Shown in pieces: positions 23,068-36,900 of a stretch of 64,000 bases of DNA. This DNA is from Ashinkailepas kermadecensis (lineage: Eukaryota > Arthropoda > Thecostraca > Neolepadidae). The notes beneath the pieces were generated by a model that saw nothing but the letters and a program-made list of their open reading frames with translations, was not told where the DNA came from and ran no database searches. The DNA lies in NCBI GenBank assembly GCA_034440615.1, contig JAOTOM010005053.1, positions 253,501 to 317,500 on the forward strand, read 5' to 3'. The first letter of the stretch is position 1. The number at the start of each line of letters is the position of its first letter. The translations under genes were made by a program, and so were the position numbers.

Positions 23068-23750
23068 ATTAAAACAAATGAAAACTCAAACTTGTGAAAT
23101 TTAAAAAAACTAAAACAATTTTGGGTGGTGGGTGGGCAAACATGTTAGGGTCATGGTCGATCTCGACTTCCTTTTCTGGTTCCAAATAATAATATTTTTT
23201 TTCAAATCTCCCCCAACATGAAGTACCTAGAGCCAAAAACATGATGTAATTCGTGAAAACCCTAGGCCCCCTAGTGAACGTCACTTTTGTGGGAAACCAA
23301 ATTTTGGGGGTAATGTCTGGCCCTACTCGTCGAACGTTTTCCGATGACACTCTTTCGTTTTCGTGCGACGCTTAGTTTGGAGATTGGAGGGGGTTTGTAT
23401 CAACCACCCCCTGAGACGGGGGTGTGAGAATATGCGCGGAAAGACGGGGAGGGTTAAGAGCTTCGACTATGTCCAAATCATCCGACAATTTCGCAATGAC
23501 TATTTCGATTGACACGGCTTACGAATGTGGTCTTTTCATTTGATGCGAATTCAATAATCTGGGGGATCGTCGTAACAGGGATAGCCAACTTTATCCTTCT
23601 CTCCCCTGATGACATCCTCGTTCCTGTCCAGACGCTAGGTTTGTTTTCCACAAAGCGCCCAAGAGTTCTGGAAGTTTCTGGAAAGATTCGCGTCCGAAAA
23701 TGCAGGCAGCCAAATGTCACACAGGACAATAAGAATCAACAATCAACAAT

Positions 23751-23795
23751 AAGAACCATTCTCGCCATCAGCGTGTGATGGCGAGCATGGTTCTT
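23751..23795. repeat. 45-bp perfect-length hairpin
   Basis: The arms AAGAACCATTCTCGCCATCA and TGATGGCGAGCATGGTTCTT (20 bp each) pair with one mismatch around the 5-nt loop GCGTG. No flanking element is recognised. It could be a small-RNA precursor, a transposon end or chance. Confidence 0.8.
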
Positions 23796-24257
23796 CAACA
23801 GGGGTGTAGGATCTGGGCTTCAGGGCGCATCGACTGCATTGGTCATTTAGGGGGCGTAGTATCGTAAGATCAGCTGGGGGGGGCTCAGCCCCAGAGTGGG
23901 AAACTTACTTTGCAGGTTTTGACAGAGGTGAAAAAACCGGCTACTCGGCCACGAGCGTGGGTGACAGATATTTGAAAAATATATCCGGTTATGGTGACAA
24001 CTTACGGTACCGTATTATCATTGAGTATGGATTGTATTTATCATCAGGCCGTTTTGCCTCTTAACATACCCAGTCAATTTGTATTTCCTAACCATCCAGA
24101 CATATACGTACTCATATTGTTTCAGTAAATGTATCAGAAGCGTACCGAAACAATTTAGTAGCTATGATCGAGGGGACAGGGGGGGCTGAAAAAACTCTAC
24201 CACTCGTGGTAAAGGCCATAGGTTTGAACATTGCCGTGGTAAGCCTGTCACCTACGA

Positions 24258-25162
24258 ACTGTCCCGTCCCCGTCCAGAGATTGAGCCCGACTCAACAGTT
24301 CCGTTTTCCGGCGCAGTTTGTGGCGTATGGCACGGCTCACATCACAGGTAACGAGATATGGCTGACATCACGTGAAAGCCCCAAATGTTGGCTATCCGTC
24401 GGACACAATTTCGTTGTGGTCGGGTCAACGTGTTGCACGTGGGCGTCACTGGGGTCCTGAGAGAACGGGTGTCCGGTGAATGACCGGTCGCCCATAGGAA
24501 TAGCATGTAAAACTGAGATTTTGCGTTCGGAAAATCACCAATTTTAGCGCTCCCCATCGACCCGATTCAGACCGCCATATCTCGACAACCAATGGACCGA
24601 TCGACACCAAACCAACATCTCAGTGTTGCCACGACAATTTTCAACATCGCCGTGGCAACCGTTTCCTATTCACGCACCACGCGTACGCGAGGGGGTGTGG
24701 AAAGCGGATGCGACGTTTTTTGAGCGTTTTTCACGATTGGGTCTGGTTCTCGGAAACGGCTGAACTTGGCGACATGCCGTCACTTTCACATCATGGCCCC
24801 ATGTACTGGCTACAAATTTCCAATTGACGATCAGTGGCTGCAGGGTGTGCGGGCGCAGTCATCGTGACAAGGGCTGCACGTGTTTCAGTCCGTGAAAAAG
24901 GCTCCGCTTTCCACTTTCTTCACACCACTGTCGAATTACATTTTGCGGAGAAAGTTGCATGCGCGGATAGCCCCACTCTTTGTGATGCTCACAGTTCCTT
25001 CGGATTTTACACATCACGAATACTTTTGTTGCAATCGTCGATGCCCTCAACCGTTACCAGACGTCACTTTCGGCAATCTTGACAGACGGGGACGGGACAG
25101 TATCCTGTCACCGCCCAGAGATTGAATCCGACGCAACAGTTCCGTTTTCCGGCGCAGTTTGT
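24258..25162. repeat. 62-bp direct repeat pair flanking 0.78 kb
   Basis: A phrase ending CAACAGTTCCGTTTTCCGGC GCAGTTTGT occurs at 24258-24322 and 25099-25162, with about 85% identity by eye. The intervening DNA is non-coding. This could be two copies of a dispersed element or a deletion/duplication scar. Confidence 0.65.
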
Positions 25163-25252
25163 TTCAAAGCTGGTTTTATCGTTTTATCTACCTAATATGG
25201 TGTTAGTGCCCAAGGGTGAGTGCTAATATGACACCACCATCACTAGAAAAAG

Positions 25253-25410
25253 GTGCGTTGTGGCTATCCTGGTTGCAAATTGAATGGCCAGTCAAGATCG
25301 TTGAATAGGCATACGAAGGCAAAGCATGCCGGTTTACCTATCCGGCTGAAAAACACTGCCTTTGGAGAAGGAGGCCGGTGGCAATCATGGCACATTGCTG
25401 CAGGAAGTGC
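25253..25410 (+). CDS. Candidate C2H2 zinc-finger exon
   Basis: The frame reads RCGYPGCKLNGQ then SRSLNRHTKAKHAGLP, a C-x4-C-x12-H-x4-H finger. It is preceded by an AG at 25251-25252 and followed by the strong splice donor AGTGCAG|GTAAGA at 25411. The finger would bind nucleic acid or protein. The gene is not identified and this is only a fragment. It may belong with the C2H2 coding segments at 38536 and 39534 on the same strand, but the phase at the donor does not directly match the 38536 acceptor, so additional exons would be needed. No start codon is visible. Confidence 0.45.
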
Positions 25411-28092
25411 AGGTAAGACTGAATGTATTTCTACTAACCAACATCATGTCTGCAAAATATGGCAATCTTGAGGGTGTTTTGTTCATGTGCAAGCAAAACT
25501 ACTATGACAACTTATGCAATTACCCAGCCATATAAAACTGTTTGGTGCAGTATTATATGCACAATATTTCTCCGTCTAACATATCATTTCAGGCATTTTG
25601 GCACACTAGACTTGTGGAATCCTTATCATGAAACAAATGTTTTGGTTCTTCCAATATGAGCCTTTGGTATTTTAATAATTTCATCTGGTCACTTCCTTGG
25701 GTTTGATTTATTTGGATCAGGGCCCGTGTTTTGTCATAAGCATGACTTGTTGCATTGACCAAAAGTGTTATAAATTACTTGAAGCCAATACAAAATATGA
25801 CCTATGACACTGTCCTTGATATTGGAGCTATAGTAGAAGGGAATACAATTTGTATTGGTAAATTTAATTTTCAAGGAGTCATTGGATTTGGAGAACAGCA
25901 TGTCATGGTTATCAGCATGATGAAGATGATGTGACCACTGATTCCCATCAGAAATGCTTATTTTTAGTTTTTAAAGCAAAATAATGTACTATTATTTTTT
26001 TTATACCTGACATAACCTAGCCTGGTTTACCCTACCTCCTTTTAAATTGTTTCTTCAATGTAGTCACAATATGTGTGTTCAATAGGTAATATAACAATGT
26101 TAAGAAACGTAACCTGGCCTTACCTTTTTTCAGAGAAAAATAGCCTATTTTTGTCTGAAAAAATGAGCACATTTGCACAATAAGAGCTAGCCTAACCTGT
26201 TATTTTACTTTGCGGAGTAACATTTTTGTAAAAGATATTGTGAGCACATTACACCACAATAATACCAATATATTTATAGATACACCAAAAAGAAGCAAGA
26301 TTAGCTTATAGGGTGTGTTGTAATTTCACATATTAATTTATTATTTGAATTTGTTTTGTATGCATGTTCCAGTGCAGAAGACAAAGCAAGTCAACATGTG
26401 CACATGATGAAACTGCAAAGTGTACTCACCTCAATGTTTGAGCATGATGATCAGTTTTTTGCATTGTCCCAATGGTCTGATTGCTTCCTGCACCAGACAT
26501 GCTTGATGTCATTGAATTGAAATTGAAGATCATATATAGACTAAATCATTGTTCTTTGTTCCACTTCAGCATCATCGTCGATATTTCGCCCTCGCACACA
26601 TGCGTACGGGGTCTTACTGTGAGCCATCAACATGTGACAGCCTAGTGGTGTTCGATATTCTGTAGGTGACAGGCTGGACGCTTTTTTCACCTCTGGGTTT
26701 TGAGTCGGAGTGCATATCGGCTTTGTCCGGAGTACATTTTCGTGGACGTACTACTCTTGTATGCATCGAATCCACTATCCCATCGGTTAATTACCACTGA
26801 CCGATGGGAAAAGCCAACATAGTCAGTTCGTAATATGCATTGTCATTTTGGTGAAATCAAATGTCAAAGCATAGGAACAAAGAAGTGAACACACTGGCAG
26901 CGAATCGTGATAACCAGCGCAGCTTCGTCTCTCATAACTCACAGGAGCAATGCGCTTTCCTTTCACTGTTGGTTTCAGTGCAAGGCTAGCCATATGAAAA
27001 ACAAACAAAAATACTTCACACTTCACCCTCAGTTAAGAGCGCATACCCACCTACGCAGCGAATTCCCTGCGTGATACGAACCCAGCTCCACTACCACACA
27101 CTCCACAGTCGGATGTGATAGCCGTGCGAACGCAAAGAAATAGTCAAGGTATTGTGTCTGTGGCATGACACTGAACTAACAATGTGTTCAAGATTGCTAG
27201 TTGCTACGGCGTGGTATAGAAATGCCTTGTATCGATTGGTTGACAGACATATTTAAGAGCAGAAAACACTGACGCAGCCAATTCTGATCGGCGGCATCCG
27301 GGACCCCGGAGGACGTCTCTGAAAACTGTCAAATTTGCCCACCATATGGGTGGCGGAAACGCAGGTTTTTGGAGGCGCAGCTCCCGACTATGAGTGACCG
27401 GCGATTATTGTATCCGGTGCGCAGGCGATCTTGGCACGTTGTCGTCTGCCTTTCCGGTTGTTGAGCTGGAGTGAGTGTGTGAAACTGTGGTCCGGCTGCT
27501 GACTGCTGCGAAAAGTGGGTAGTTTGGGTGGTAACCGTAAGTGGATAACCAACGTTTTTTGTGGGAGTCGTTCTGTGTTTGTTTTTATTCATATCTTTGC
27601 TCCCACATTTGTGCCGGAGTACATGTGGTTCCAAATACCTGTGAATCCATACCAGTATATGAATACCCCCCCCCAAATTCCATTAATTTTAGCGAAGTTC
27701 CGCACCTGCAGGTATATGCTGCAATAACCCTCCAACCGTGACGATTTCTATGTCCACTGATTTCGGAGAATGGGATTAGGAGTATTTTCCACAGTTGAAA
27801 TTGGGTGGCCTTCGAATCTTAATGCCATAATTCGCTGATAATAAGCTTTTCTAGTCCCAAATATTCGGAAGTCGGAGTAAAATTGGATCTTCCCGTTTAA
27901 TGGTGAGGCATTCAATTCATGCAGGTTGGTGCAACGGTTATGCAGCATAGGACTCTCAGGAACTATGTTCTCTCAGGAACTATGTTCAAAGTAGACTCTG
28001 AAATTATGTCATGTGGAGACTGCTTTTGGTAGTTAAAAAATAGGCAATTCCGACGGCCTCATGACAAGCTCAGTTGTTGTGATACACATGAA
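25411..28092. other. Intron-like AT-rich DNA
   Basis: Follows the splice donor. No exon recognised. It carries scattered CCTAACC/AACCTGG words (26020-26210). Confidence 0.4.
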
Positions 28093-28160
28093 CTGGTTGG
28101 TTGGTTGGTTGTTGGAGTTTAAGGGCGCATCGACTGCGTCGGTCATGCGACGCCCTACAC
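28093..28160 (-). mobile_element. LINE/SINE 3' tail fragment
   Basis: GGTTGGTTGGTTGGTTGTTG precedes a GGCGCATCGACTGCGTCGGT core and then CATGCGACGCC. It is the same tail as at 3861, 31316 and (diverged) 51691. Confidence 0.8.
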
Positions 28161-28543
28161 ATGAGCTGGACCTCATATCCATTTGACTATCCATTCGGTT
28201 TGATCCGCCGTTTGATGTCAACGTTTGAGGCCCGAGTTACAATTGGGAACGCATGATGCTGTTCCAGTTGTATTTTGTCATGATGTTTGCAGTACTAAAG
28301 CTCCATTGACTTTCTATCTGGAGTGCCTTGTACGTTGGATGGCTCGCGTAGGTAATCATTTGCTTGACTGGGTAATAACCCCAAACAAGATGAAGCCTAA
28401 CTGTACTTTCATTTTGATTCATATTGCCGTTCTGTAGTCGTAGTCAACTATCGAAAACTGCATCTTCGACATTGGACGGTGCTTCTTGTGGTGTTTTACA
28501 GATCTATTGCATCATTTGTGATATAATGATGTAGATGTAAGCA

Positions 28544-28860
28544 CTGGCGGATCCAGGGGGGGAACATTCCGGCCATTCCCCCCAAGCGCTTCAAAGGGGG
28601 GCCATCGTGTTTTTGGCCACCCCCCCCCAAACCAACACAAGTAAACTGAATTAAAATGCAGCAACCTTTGCTGAGGTTAAAAATAGCGTCCGGGTGAAAT
28701 AATCTCCAATTTTAAAGGTATTTTGTTATAATTGTTTGGAAGCACAATATGGTAGCATAGTAGATTCTGAGACATCGAGGGTTCTATGCTCTTGAAGTTC
28801 TGCTTACAGCAAGAGATGACGAAATCAGCAGTTTCATTATTCCTTCGTCAGATAGGTTCA
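28544..28860. mobile_element. Nonautonomous element, copy 1 (GGCGGATCCAGG terminus)
   Basis: Starts CACTGGCGGATCCAGG and continues with a G-run, CATTCCGGCCATTCCCCCC and a body that matches 29056-29350 (AAAATGCAGCAACC, AATAGCGTC, GCATAGTAGATTCTGA, GTTCTGCTTACAGCAA). Its far terminus is not recognisable. Confidence 0.7.
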
Positions 28861-29055
28861 TGAAGTTTGCGTAGCCAGTAACGGGCAAGCGGACCCAGTG
28901 AGCCAGATTTCGAAAGCGGAATTTGAACAGGATGTTTTGTGCGAGTGACCAGTGGAGCCCAGTTGAGCAGCATGTTTCGTATGTTGGTGTTGGGGTTGCT
29001 AAGATGAAGAGATAGGCTACATTGACTGATTTTTTTCAAGAAGAATAGCAAGAGG

Positions 29056-29350
29056 ACACTAGCGGATCCAGGGAGGGGCCATTCCGGCCATGCCCCCCCC
29101 GAAGCGCTTAAGGGGGGGCATAGTGTCTTTGCCCCCCCCGAAACCAACAGAAGTAAACTAAATTAAAATGCAGTAGCCTTTCCCGAGGCAAAAAATAGCG
29201 TCTGAATGAAACAATCTCCAATTTAAAAGGTTTGAAAAAAAACTGTTTGGAAGCCAATATCGTAGCATAGTAGATTCTGACACACATCGAGGGTTCCATG
29301 CTGCTCAAGTTCTGCTTACAGCAAAAGTTGACAAATCGGATCCACCAGTG
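29056..29350. mobile_element. Nonautonomous element, copy 2, with both termini
   Basis: It begins CACTAGCGGATCCAGGG and ends CGGATCCACCAGTG, imperfect terminal inverted repeats. It has no coding capacity and lies 512 bp downstream of copy 1 in the same orientation. The terminus class recurs across the window (17181, 29690, 37475, 43153). Confidence 0.75.
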
Positions 29351-29384
29351 TGTACACGTGCACGAACGTTAACGTGGTACTAGA

Positions 29385-29420
29385 CGTTGAACGTGAACGT
29401 GAACGTGAACGTGAATGTTT
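29385..29420. repeat. (GTGAAC)n hexamer
   Basis: About six GAACGTGAACGT units. Confidence 0.9.
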
Positions 29421-30889
29421 TGGTAAACAAGAACAAAAATCCGGTAACTTAGAAACGGTGCAGGTAGGCGGTGGCCCCTACACAGGATATTATGTTGTCT
29501 TTTTTTTTTAATGGGCCCTTTTGCCAGATAGTGGTCGAAATCCGGTGCTTTTAACCAAAAATAGTGGGATAATGGGCACCCTCCAAATCCTTTCGACCCC
29601 TCCCCTGATGCAATTCCTAGGTACGACACTGGGGAGGGGAGGGGGGGGGCTGACGCCGAAAACCGAAAGGTACCCCCCCGAAACTGGTGGGCTAGATCCG
29701 CCAGTGGGTGTAAGTGTTGCACCTCAAACACATGCATTACAGGATGTCAAGAACCCCATTACTCAACATGTTACCAAGTGTTCACCAATATAAGTTCTCT
29801 GACATCCCATGAAATAATTAGTGCATAGATGCCGATATCTGTTGAAGTTCGAAAGCTGCAGGGGCTCCCCCCCAACTGAATAGAATCATACGCCCTTGAT
29901 CAGACTAGTCCGCCGGATCATTGGAGCACTCCCCCCCCCAAGCACACACCACCACCACCATCAAGGAAAGGTGGTGCCTCGTCGGGGATGCGTGCAAGAG
30001 AGACTCAGGTCAGAGAGGTATTGAAAGTGAGGCCGACGTTTTTGTTGCTTCCGAGCAAGGGAGAAAACAATGATGGGGAAATTTTCAGTCATATGTCCTT
30101 AGGGCTTCCAGCGTAAGTGCCACAGAGGCCATCTGGGTTAGGCCTATACGGGGAAGATTGTGTGAGACCGGACAGGATACTAAAACAACCTAATCAATGG
30201 GATTTCCTGAGTTATCTAGTGACTATCCATTCCGGAATCTATCGTCGACTCTTTACACCTTGAGAAGACCGTGAGTGGGCATAATTCATGACGCCAGTGT
30301 AGACGCCGGCCGGCGGCGGCGAGCACATGCCATACACAACTCAGCCGATAGATGGCGGCCGCTCTACACGTACGAAGATCTTGAAATGACTAGATCAAGC
30401 ACGACTGTAGCTTCCTTAAGGAAATGTTTCGCCGCCAAGAAAGTGGCGGCGAAGAAAGTGTGTTACGTTAAAATAGTTGTGTGGCCATGTGCTCTGTTCT
30501 TGGCGTTTTGGTCCCTTCTGCATGTATACTCTGCTGCATGCGCAATAAGACGTCGATGACATGTTTTCTCCGTACATGGAAAGTGAAGAGCTGCTGACGC
30601 AACTTGCGTTTGAGCTGATTTCTCTTTCGGTGCTAAAGTTCACTGACGAAGGTCGCAAAATGTCTGACTAGGGCGAAGGTTAATATGCATGGATTTGGTA
30701 TATAATGTCAGTGCTCGTCATCTCAAATTGCTACAATGATGTCCTTCGTTTATGATATTTTCACCGTAATTCATTCCAACACCACTTGTCACGGATAGTT
30801 ATGCACTCCGGCGTCCCGACACCACATGCACTTTCAGACACTGCAGCGGAGAGCCAGAATGTATTAATGTGTGCAGTGTATTAGAGCAA
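29421..30889. other. Non-coding DNA
   Basis: No gene recognised. Fragments of the GGATCCGCCAGTG terminus occur near 29693-29708. The frame at 30275-30559 has a hydrophobic C-terminus but no recognisable homologue and no support. Confidence 0.35.
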
Positions 30890-31760
<871 letters not shown>

Positions 31761-32284
31761 CCCGAATGGAATCTATAATGAAGAGTCATGGATGACTGTT
31801 GAACAAACGATTTACCACACATGTCACACTTGTATGGCCTCTCACCAGAATGGATTATATAGTGGTCATTCAGATTGGTCTGTTGACCGAACGCCTTGCC
31901 GCATATGTCACAGCTGAACGGCTTCTCTCCGGAGTGGACTACAGCGTGACGATTTAGGCTGCTCTTCTGAATAAACGATTTACAACACTGCTCACACTTG
32001 TAAGGCCTCTCGCCAGAATGGAGTCTGTAATGGACATTAAGAATACCCTTTTGACTGAACGATTTGTCACAAACGTCACAGGTGAACGGTTTCCCTCCAG
32101 AATGGACTACAGCGTGACTCTTCAGGCCGCTCTGCCAAATAAACGATTTACCACAATGCTCACACGTGTATGGTCTCTCTACGGAGTGTTTTTTTTAAAA
32201 TAGTGTACGGTCAGATTTCCCTGTCGAGCGAACGACTTGCCACAAACGTCACATCTGAACGGTTTCCCTCCAGAATGGACTATA
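31761..32284 (-). pseudogene. Poly-C2H2 zinc-finger array, proximal part
   Basis: The host-type product would be a sequence-specific DNA-binding protein. Six fingers can be read from 32280 down. Two finger types alternate: HSGGKPF-linked CDVCGKSF types and HSGERPY-linked CEHCGKSF/CEQCCKSF types. The first finger loses its second His at a frameshift in the A8 run (32191-32198). The next five (CEHCGKSFIWQSGLKSHAVV, CDVCDKSFSQKGILNVHYRL, CEQCCKSFIQKSSLNRHAVV, CDICGKAFGQQTNLNDHYII, CDMCGKSFVQQSSMTLHYRF, each ending in H) are intact over about 155 codons without a Met. No promoter, effector domain or start is visible, and a repeat begins immediately beyond 32285. Likely a pseudogene, or an array exon whose gene lost its flanks. 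Confidence 0.85.
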
Positions 32285-33900
32285 CACTGTAAAAAAAATC
32301 AGTACTCAGGGAGTAATCGGAGGTACATAAAACCCATCTAGTATCAATATGGGGCATATTCTAGCACCTTTTTGTAAAAAGTGGTAGGCTTGCATTCTTC
32401 GAAGTACAGAGGGAGTTTTCGAAGTATCATTTTCATGTCAAGTATTCCGACAATACTTTAAAAAGTATGAAAAGTGAGGTACTTTTGTTACACCCTTTTT
32501 CCGTCACTTCACCTCCGCCCGCGGGTGAACTGCCAGATTCGCGCATGCGCCGTGCAGCGTGCGATTTGAAGTACGTGGGGTGTTGGCTGGGTGTTGCGGG
32601 GAGGTCATGGGCGATTGCAGGGGTACCGCTGCCACCTGCGTTCTTAATGTGAGATAATGAAAAGGAAAAGCATGCTAATGAGAGTTTAAGTTTACACTGT
32701 GCCACCATTTTCTTTCGTCCTCGATCCGCCATCTTTGGCGTGGCGCGGATTGTTGCGATTGTTATTATAGCAAGTTGAGCTGGCGGATGAATGTGAGTAT
32801 TAACCTGATATTTTCCTAAAAAGAGGTAGGTATGTACCTACCTGTAATTGCCAGGCTGCAAATGTGTTTGTGCTCATGGTATAAGCTGGGTATAGGATTT
32901 ACACTAAAAAGCGGCTTACTCAATTATTGGTGACTGCACTCCACTGTCACATGACAAGATTATACCTACCTCTTCTGTAATGATTGAATCCATTGACATG
33001 TGTATATTGATAAAAGCATATCAATATAAAACAGGAAAATACACAGCATTCATCTCAGTGCCCACAATCTCTCCCTCCCAGGGGGTGGTATAAGGGGGCA
33101 GGGGGCAGTTGCCCCTCCCTACAAATTCTGGGAGGGGGGCACTACCTAGTGGCCTATTGCTTCTTAACCCCCCCATCCACCCCTGTAGGATTTGACCTTT
33201 AATTTGAATTACTAATGGGGGTCCTTGCCAGAATTCACTTCCTGCACAACCCCCCCCCCCCCCCCAGGACTGGACTGGATGTTTGATTACTATCCAGCTG
33301 GGTTCATTGTGAGACTTGGCAGTACTCGGTCAGACATTTATTTATTGTACTTCTTAAGACCATCCTGCTCACATGGCTAATAATGATCCACTCACCCAGG
33401 GGGCACCATGGGACATTTTAACAACTTTTAGGATACCCAACATCAAGGCAGGCAATTTAGTATTTTGACTTAAAGCCAGAGAGTACTTAATTATTTTGAT
33501 ACAGAGAATATTTTAGTGCAAGCTAACAACCATTTTTTTTCTCAAAATGGGAGGGATAGGATATGTGCCAAGAATTGTGATTTGGAAATTATTTATGATA
33601 CTAAAATGCACACTTTCATCATTATTTTTAATTGTTGACCACATAATAACATTTCAGAAGATATCTGGATAGTAGGTATTTATTTGGACAAGGAAAACTA
33701 TATGTAAGTTAACAATCATATGAGAAAATTGACTCCATTCTTTGATTATTTGTTCTAATCTCTACAACAATATGTGGAGTCTAAAACTGAGTTGGGCTGC
33801 CACCACCAGGCTGGCTTTCAGTTTGGTGCACTTCAAAAATGTTAACTTAGAAGTGTTTTATAATGGCGCATTCATTATGAATGTCTCCAGTTTTGTTTTG
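32285..33900. other. Non-coding DNA
   Basis: Starts with CACTGTAAAAAAAAT, a terminus-like phrase also seen inverted at 41505-41519. No gene recognised. Poly-C run at 33248-33264. The text CAGGGGGCAGTTGCCCC near 33099 is similar to part of block B's flank at 48716. Confidence 0.4.
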
Positions 33901-36900
33901 CCAAGAATAAAATCTTCATTTTCCCCACTTATAATGTATGAGAATAAAATGTCTTAGGACCAAAAACCATTAAGACAGGCCAAAAATGCCTACCTTACCC
34001 AACAACCATGGTCAGGTTAGGGGTAATCATTTAGCAGGTGTCACACTTGGAAAATTATGTCCCATCTTGGGAAAATTATCTTGAAGATTATGGGCTTTAG
34101 GGTAGGCTTTAGGTCAGTTTAGGTTACATCAGTTTTGGTTAGGTCAGGTTAGGTCAGGCTGGGTTAGGTTTTAGCCCCACCTTGGGAAATCAATCATGTG
34201 AACATTTCCCAGTGTGTGACGCCTGCTAAATGAATACCAAAAAACTACAGGTGATGAATGTATGGCAACAAATGTGATGTCTGCTATAATAATACAAAAT
34301 ATTCTTGCTAGTGTAACAGTTGAAGCTTTAAAACCATATTTCAAACCAGAACACAGTGAGCTTAAATGGCTGTACTATATGCTGATCACAATATTGAACA
34401 CAGAGCTCTGCCCACTAGGGATGGGGAATTTTAGCCACCTGGTGGTTTAAACCAGTTTAAACTGGCAGGCATAAATTAATTTAAGCCACCCTGGCTCAAA
34501 TTATATTTCTGGTAGGGCTGGAGAGCAGTGACTGAGAAAAGTTAGGGAAGCGTCAATTGAATCCATGCACATTTATTTGCACACACAAAAAGAAAAGCAA
34601 CGAACAGATGTACATGTGTTAAATTATCATTCCAAAATGTGTTACATTCCATTTTATGTGCAAAAACACTCCCTATAATTCCCCAAAACTCTGGCTGGGT
34701 TCTGGGTATGCCCTCCACAAGCCAGATGTTGACCCATTAGGTACCTAGCCATTTGATAGCTAGGTACCTGTTCTATGTTAGCTGAAAAGTGACTATTTGA
34801 GCCACATCAATTTGTGCTGTTTTTGGCATAGTTTTCCCATTGTCTTACTGATAGGTGCCTACCTACATATATTCATAAATAACAGTAAGCAATCTGTTAT
34901 CTATCTATTGTACATTTTCACACATTGTCAACTATTGCACACCTTTTATGGCATGGTATAGTAGTACATTATTTCCTGTTTGCACTAACTTACACTGATG
35001 GAAGTGGAGACAATGGATTGTGTGTGCTGTGTTGTGATGTATGCAGCGGCACAACCAGAGGGGGGGCTAAAGGGGCTATAGCACCCTCCGGAAGCAGCTC
35101 ATAGGGCCCTGGATGTATGCGTCAATATATGATGGTAACAGTTCTAAACCTGGGCTGACAATTCAAACTATAGTTAACTTGTTGGTCAGGTCAATAAGCC
35201 ATTTTGTCTGTATTTAAGTCAATTATAGCCTAATATATCCAGCCTGATGTAAACCATTTATTTTTTGGGGCACACCTACCACTGCTTCCTTGGAGGTGGC
35301 AGCACATTTGAATCCATACACATTTATTGCACACAAAACCAATGAACAGGTGGACACACGTTAAAAACGGAAGCAGCAATAACCCATGCCTCACCCCCCA
35401 CCCAGAGAGGTGCTAAAAAACAGGGCTATACACCACCAACCTACGACCAGCAGCCCAGGCACAGGGAGAACCCACAGTGCCAGACTGCTAGAAATGTGTT
35501 ACCTAAACAATGAAAGTTTGACCTGGGTAGGTAGGTATCTAGCTTAGTTTGCATTTATCACATTTTTAGAGCCCAATTTGTTCAACAAATTCAGTGCTGG
35601 GGGCCTGGGATGACCTCCAAAATACTACAAGGCACCAGGGAAGTCATGTGGCTGATAATATATTTGGTGTGCTTATGTTATCCTAGCACTAAATTTAATG
35701 GTCATCCCAGTGCTGAATTTGCAAACTGAGGCAACTGAAACTTACAAATGCATGATTTTGATGCTGCTGGTGTCCATACTTTGGCCTAGAAACTGTCAAT
35801 AACCATCTGGTCATGCACAGTAGGTCTTCATTGCATGTATTTTACACTTTCATTGTGTTGAACACCAACACTGTCAATGTACCCATGGTTTGTGAGCCTT
35901 AGAAGTGTCATGAATTTAAGCTGGCTTAAATAATAAAAGCCAGTTTAAACCGGCTGAAATTAATAAAAGCCACTGGCTGGCATAAGTTCAATTTAAGCTG
36001 GCTTTTTCCAACCCCTACTGCCCACTGAAGCTAGTGGCACATGGTCCTGAAATTCATTTTGAGAAAGGTGGGATTTATGTAAGCACTGAGGCAAGAAACA
36101 GTTATTCTGTAAGACAAATCATTTTATCTGTGTTTTTTAGTGTTTCTTCTCTGGTATTGAAGCAGTAAAAGCATTCCTTCTCTGGTATTTAAGCAATAAA
36201 GCTGAAAACTTGGGCTTGAGAGCCCTACCAGTGAGTCCAGACCATCTCAAGTGAGGTCAAAACAAGCAGGGATTTCCACTTAAAATTTTGAATTTCAGAA
36301 CACTAGTGGCACCCCCATACCACTCAATAGCCTACACCACCCATGCAGGCAATGTTATGCACTATGTAGGTATGCATCACAAGCACCCACAGTGCCACCT
36401 ATGCCTTCAGGGTAATGAGATCTCCAGCATTGCCACCTATTCTGGCACCACCCACACCAGGTGCTGCTAGCTATACATTGCATCATTTAGACCCATCTCT
36501 CAGCAGCCCTTAATCAATGTGGGCAATCTCTTTTGTCAACATCAAGATCATCCCTTCAAGCAACCCTTATTTGCTCCAGATGACCCTGTTCTTTATAGCC
36601 AATACTACAGGGAATTATTGATCTGCAGATGAATGGCTGAATTTATACATTTTGGAGTGGGATTAAGTCTAAGATGAGGCTCATCTTTGCATGTCAGTGG
36701 GGAACTATGGTCAGTATTTCAAAAAGGGTCTCACCCAAATATGCTACCATTTGCTAAAAGTGGGGATGCATTATCCATATTTAGGAATACTATCTGCCAT
36801 TATTGGGCTCTTGGTAAGAAAACCCCTGTATGGGCCAAAATGCCAAATATGATATTTTCTGTCCAATTTGTGTACTGTTTTTTTTTAAAAATCAATAATG

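Noticed and set aside
30275..30559. Small membrane protein (94 residues, hydrophobic end)
   Set aside because: No homologue or expression signal that I can see; a single hydrophobic stretch is not enough.
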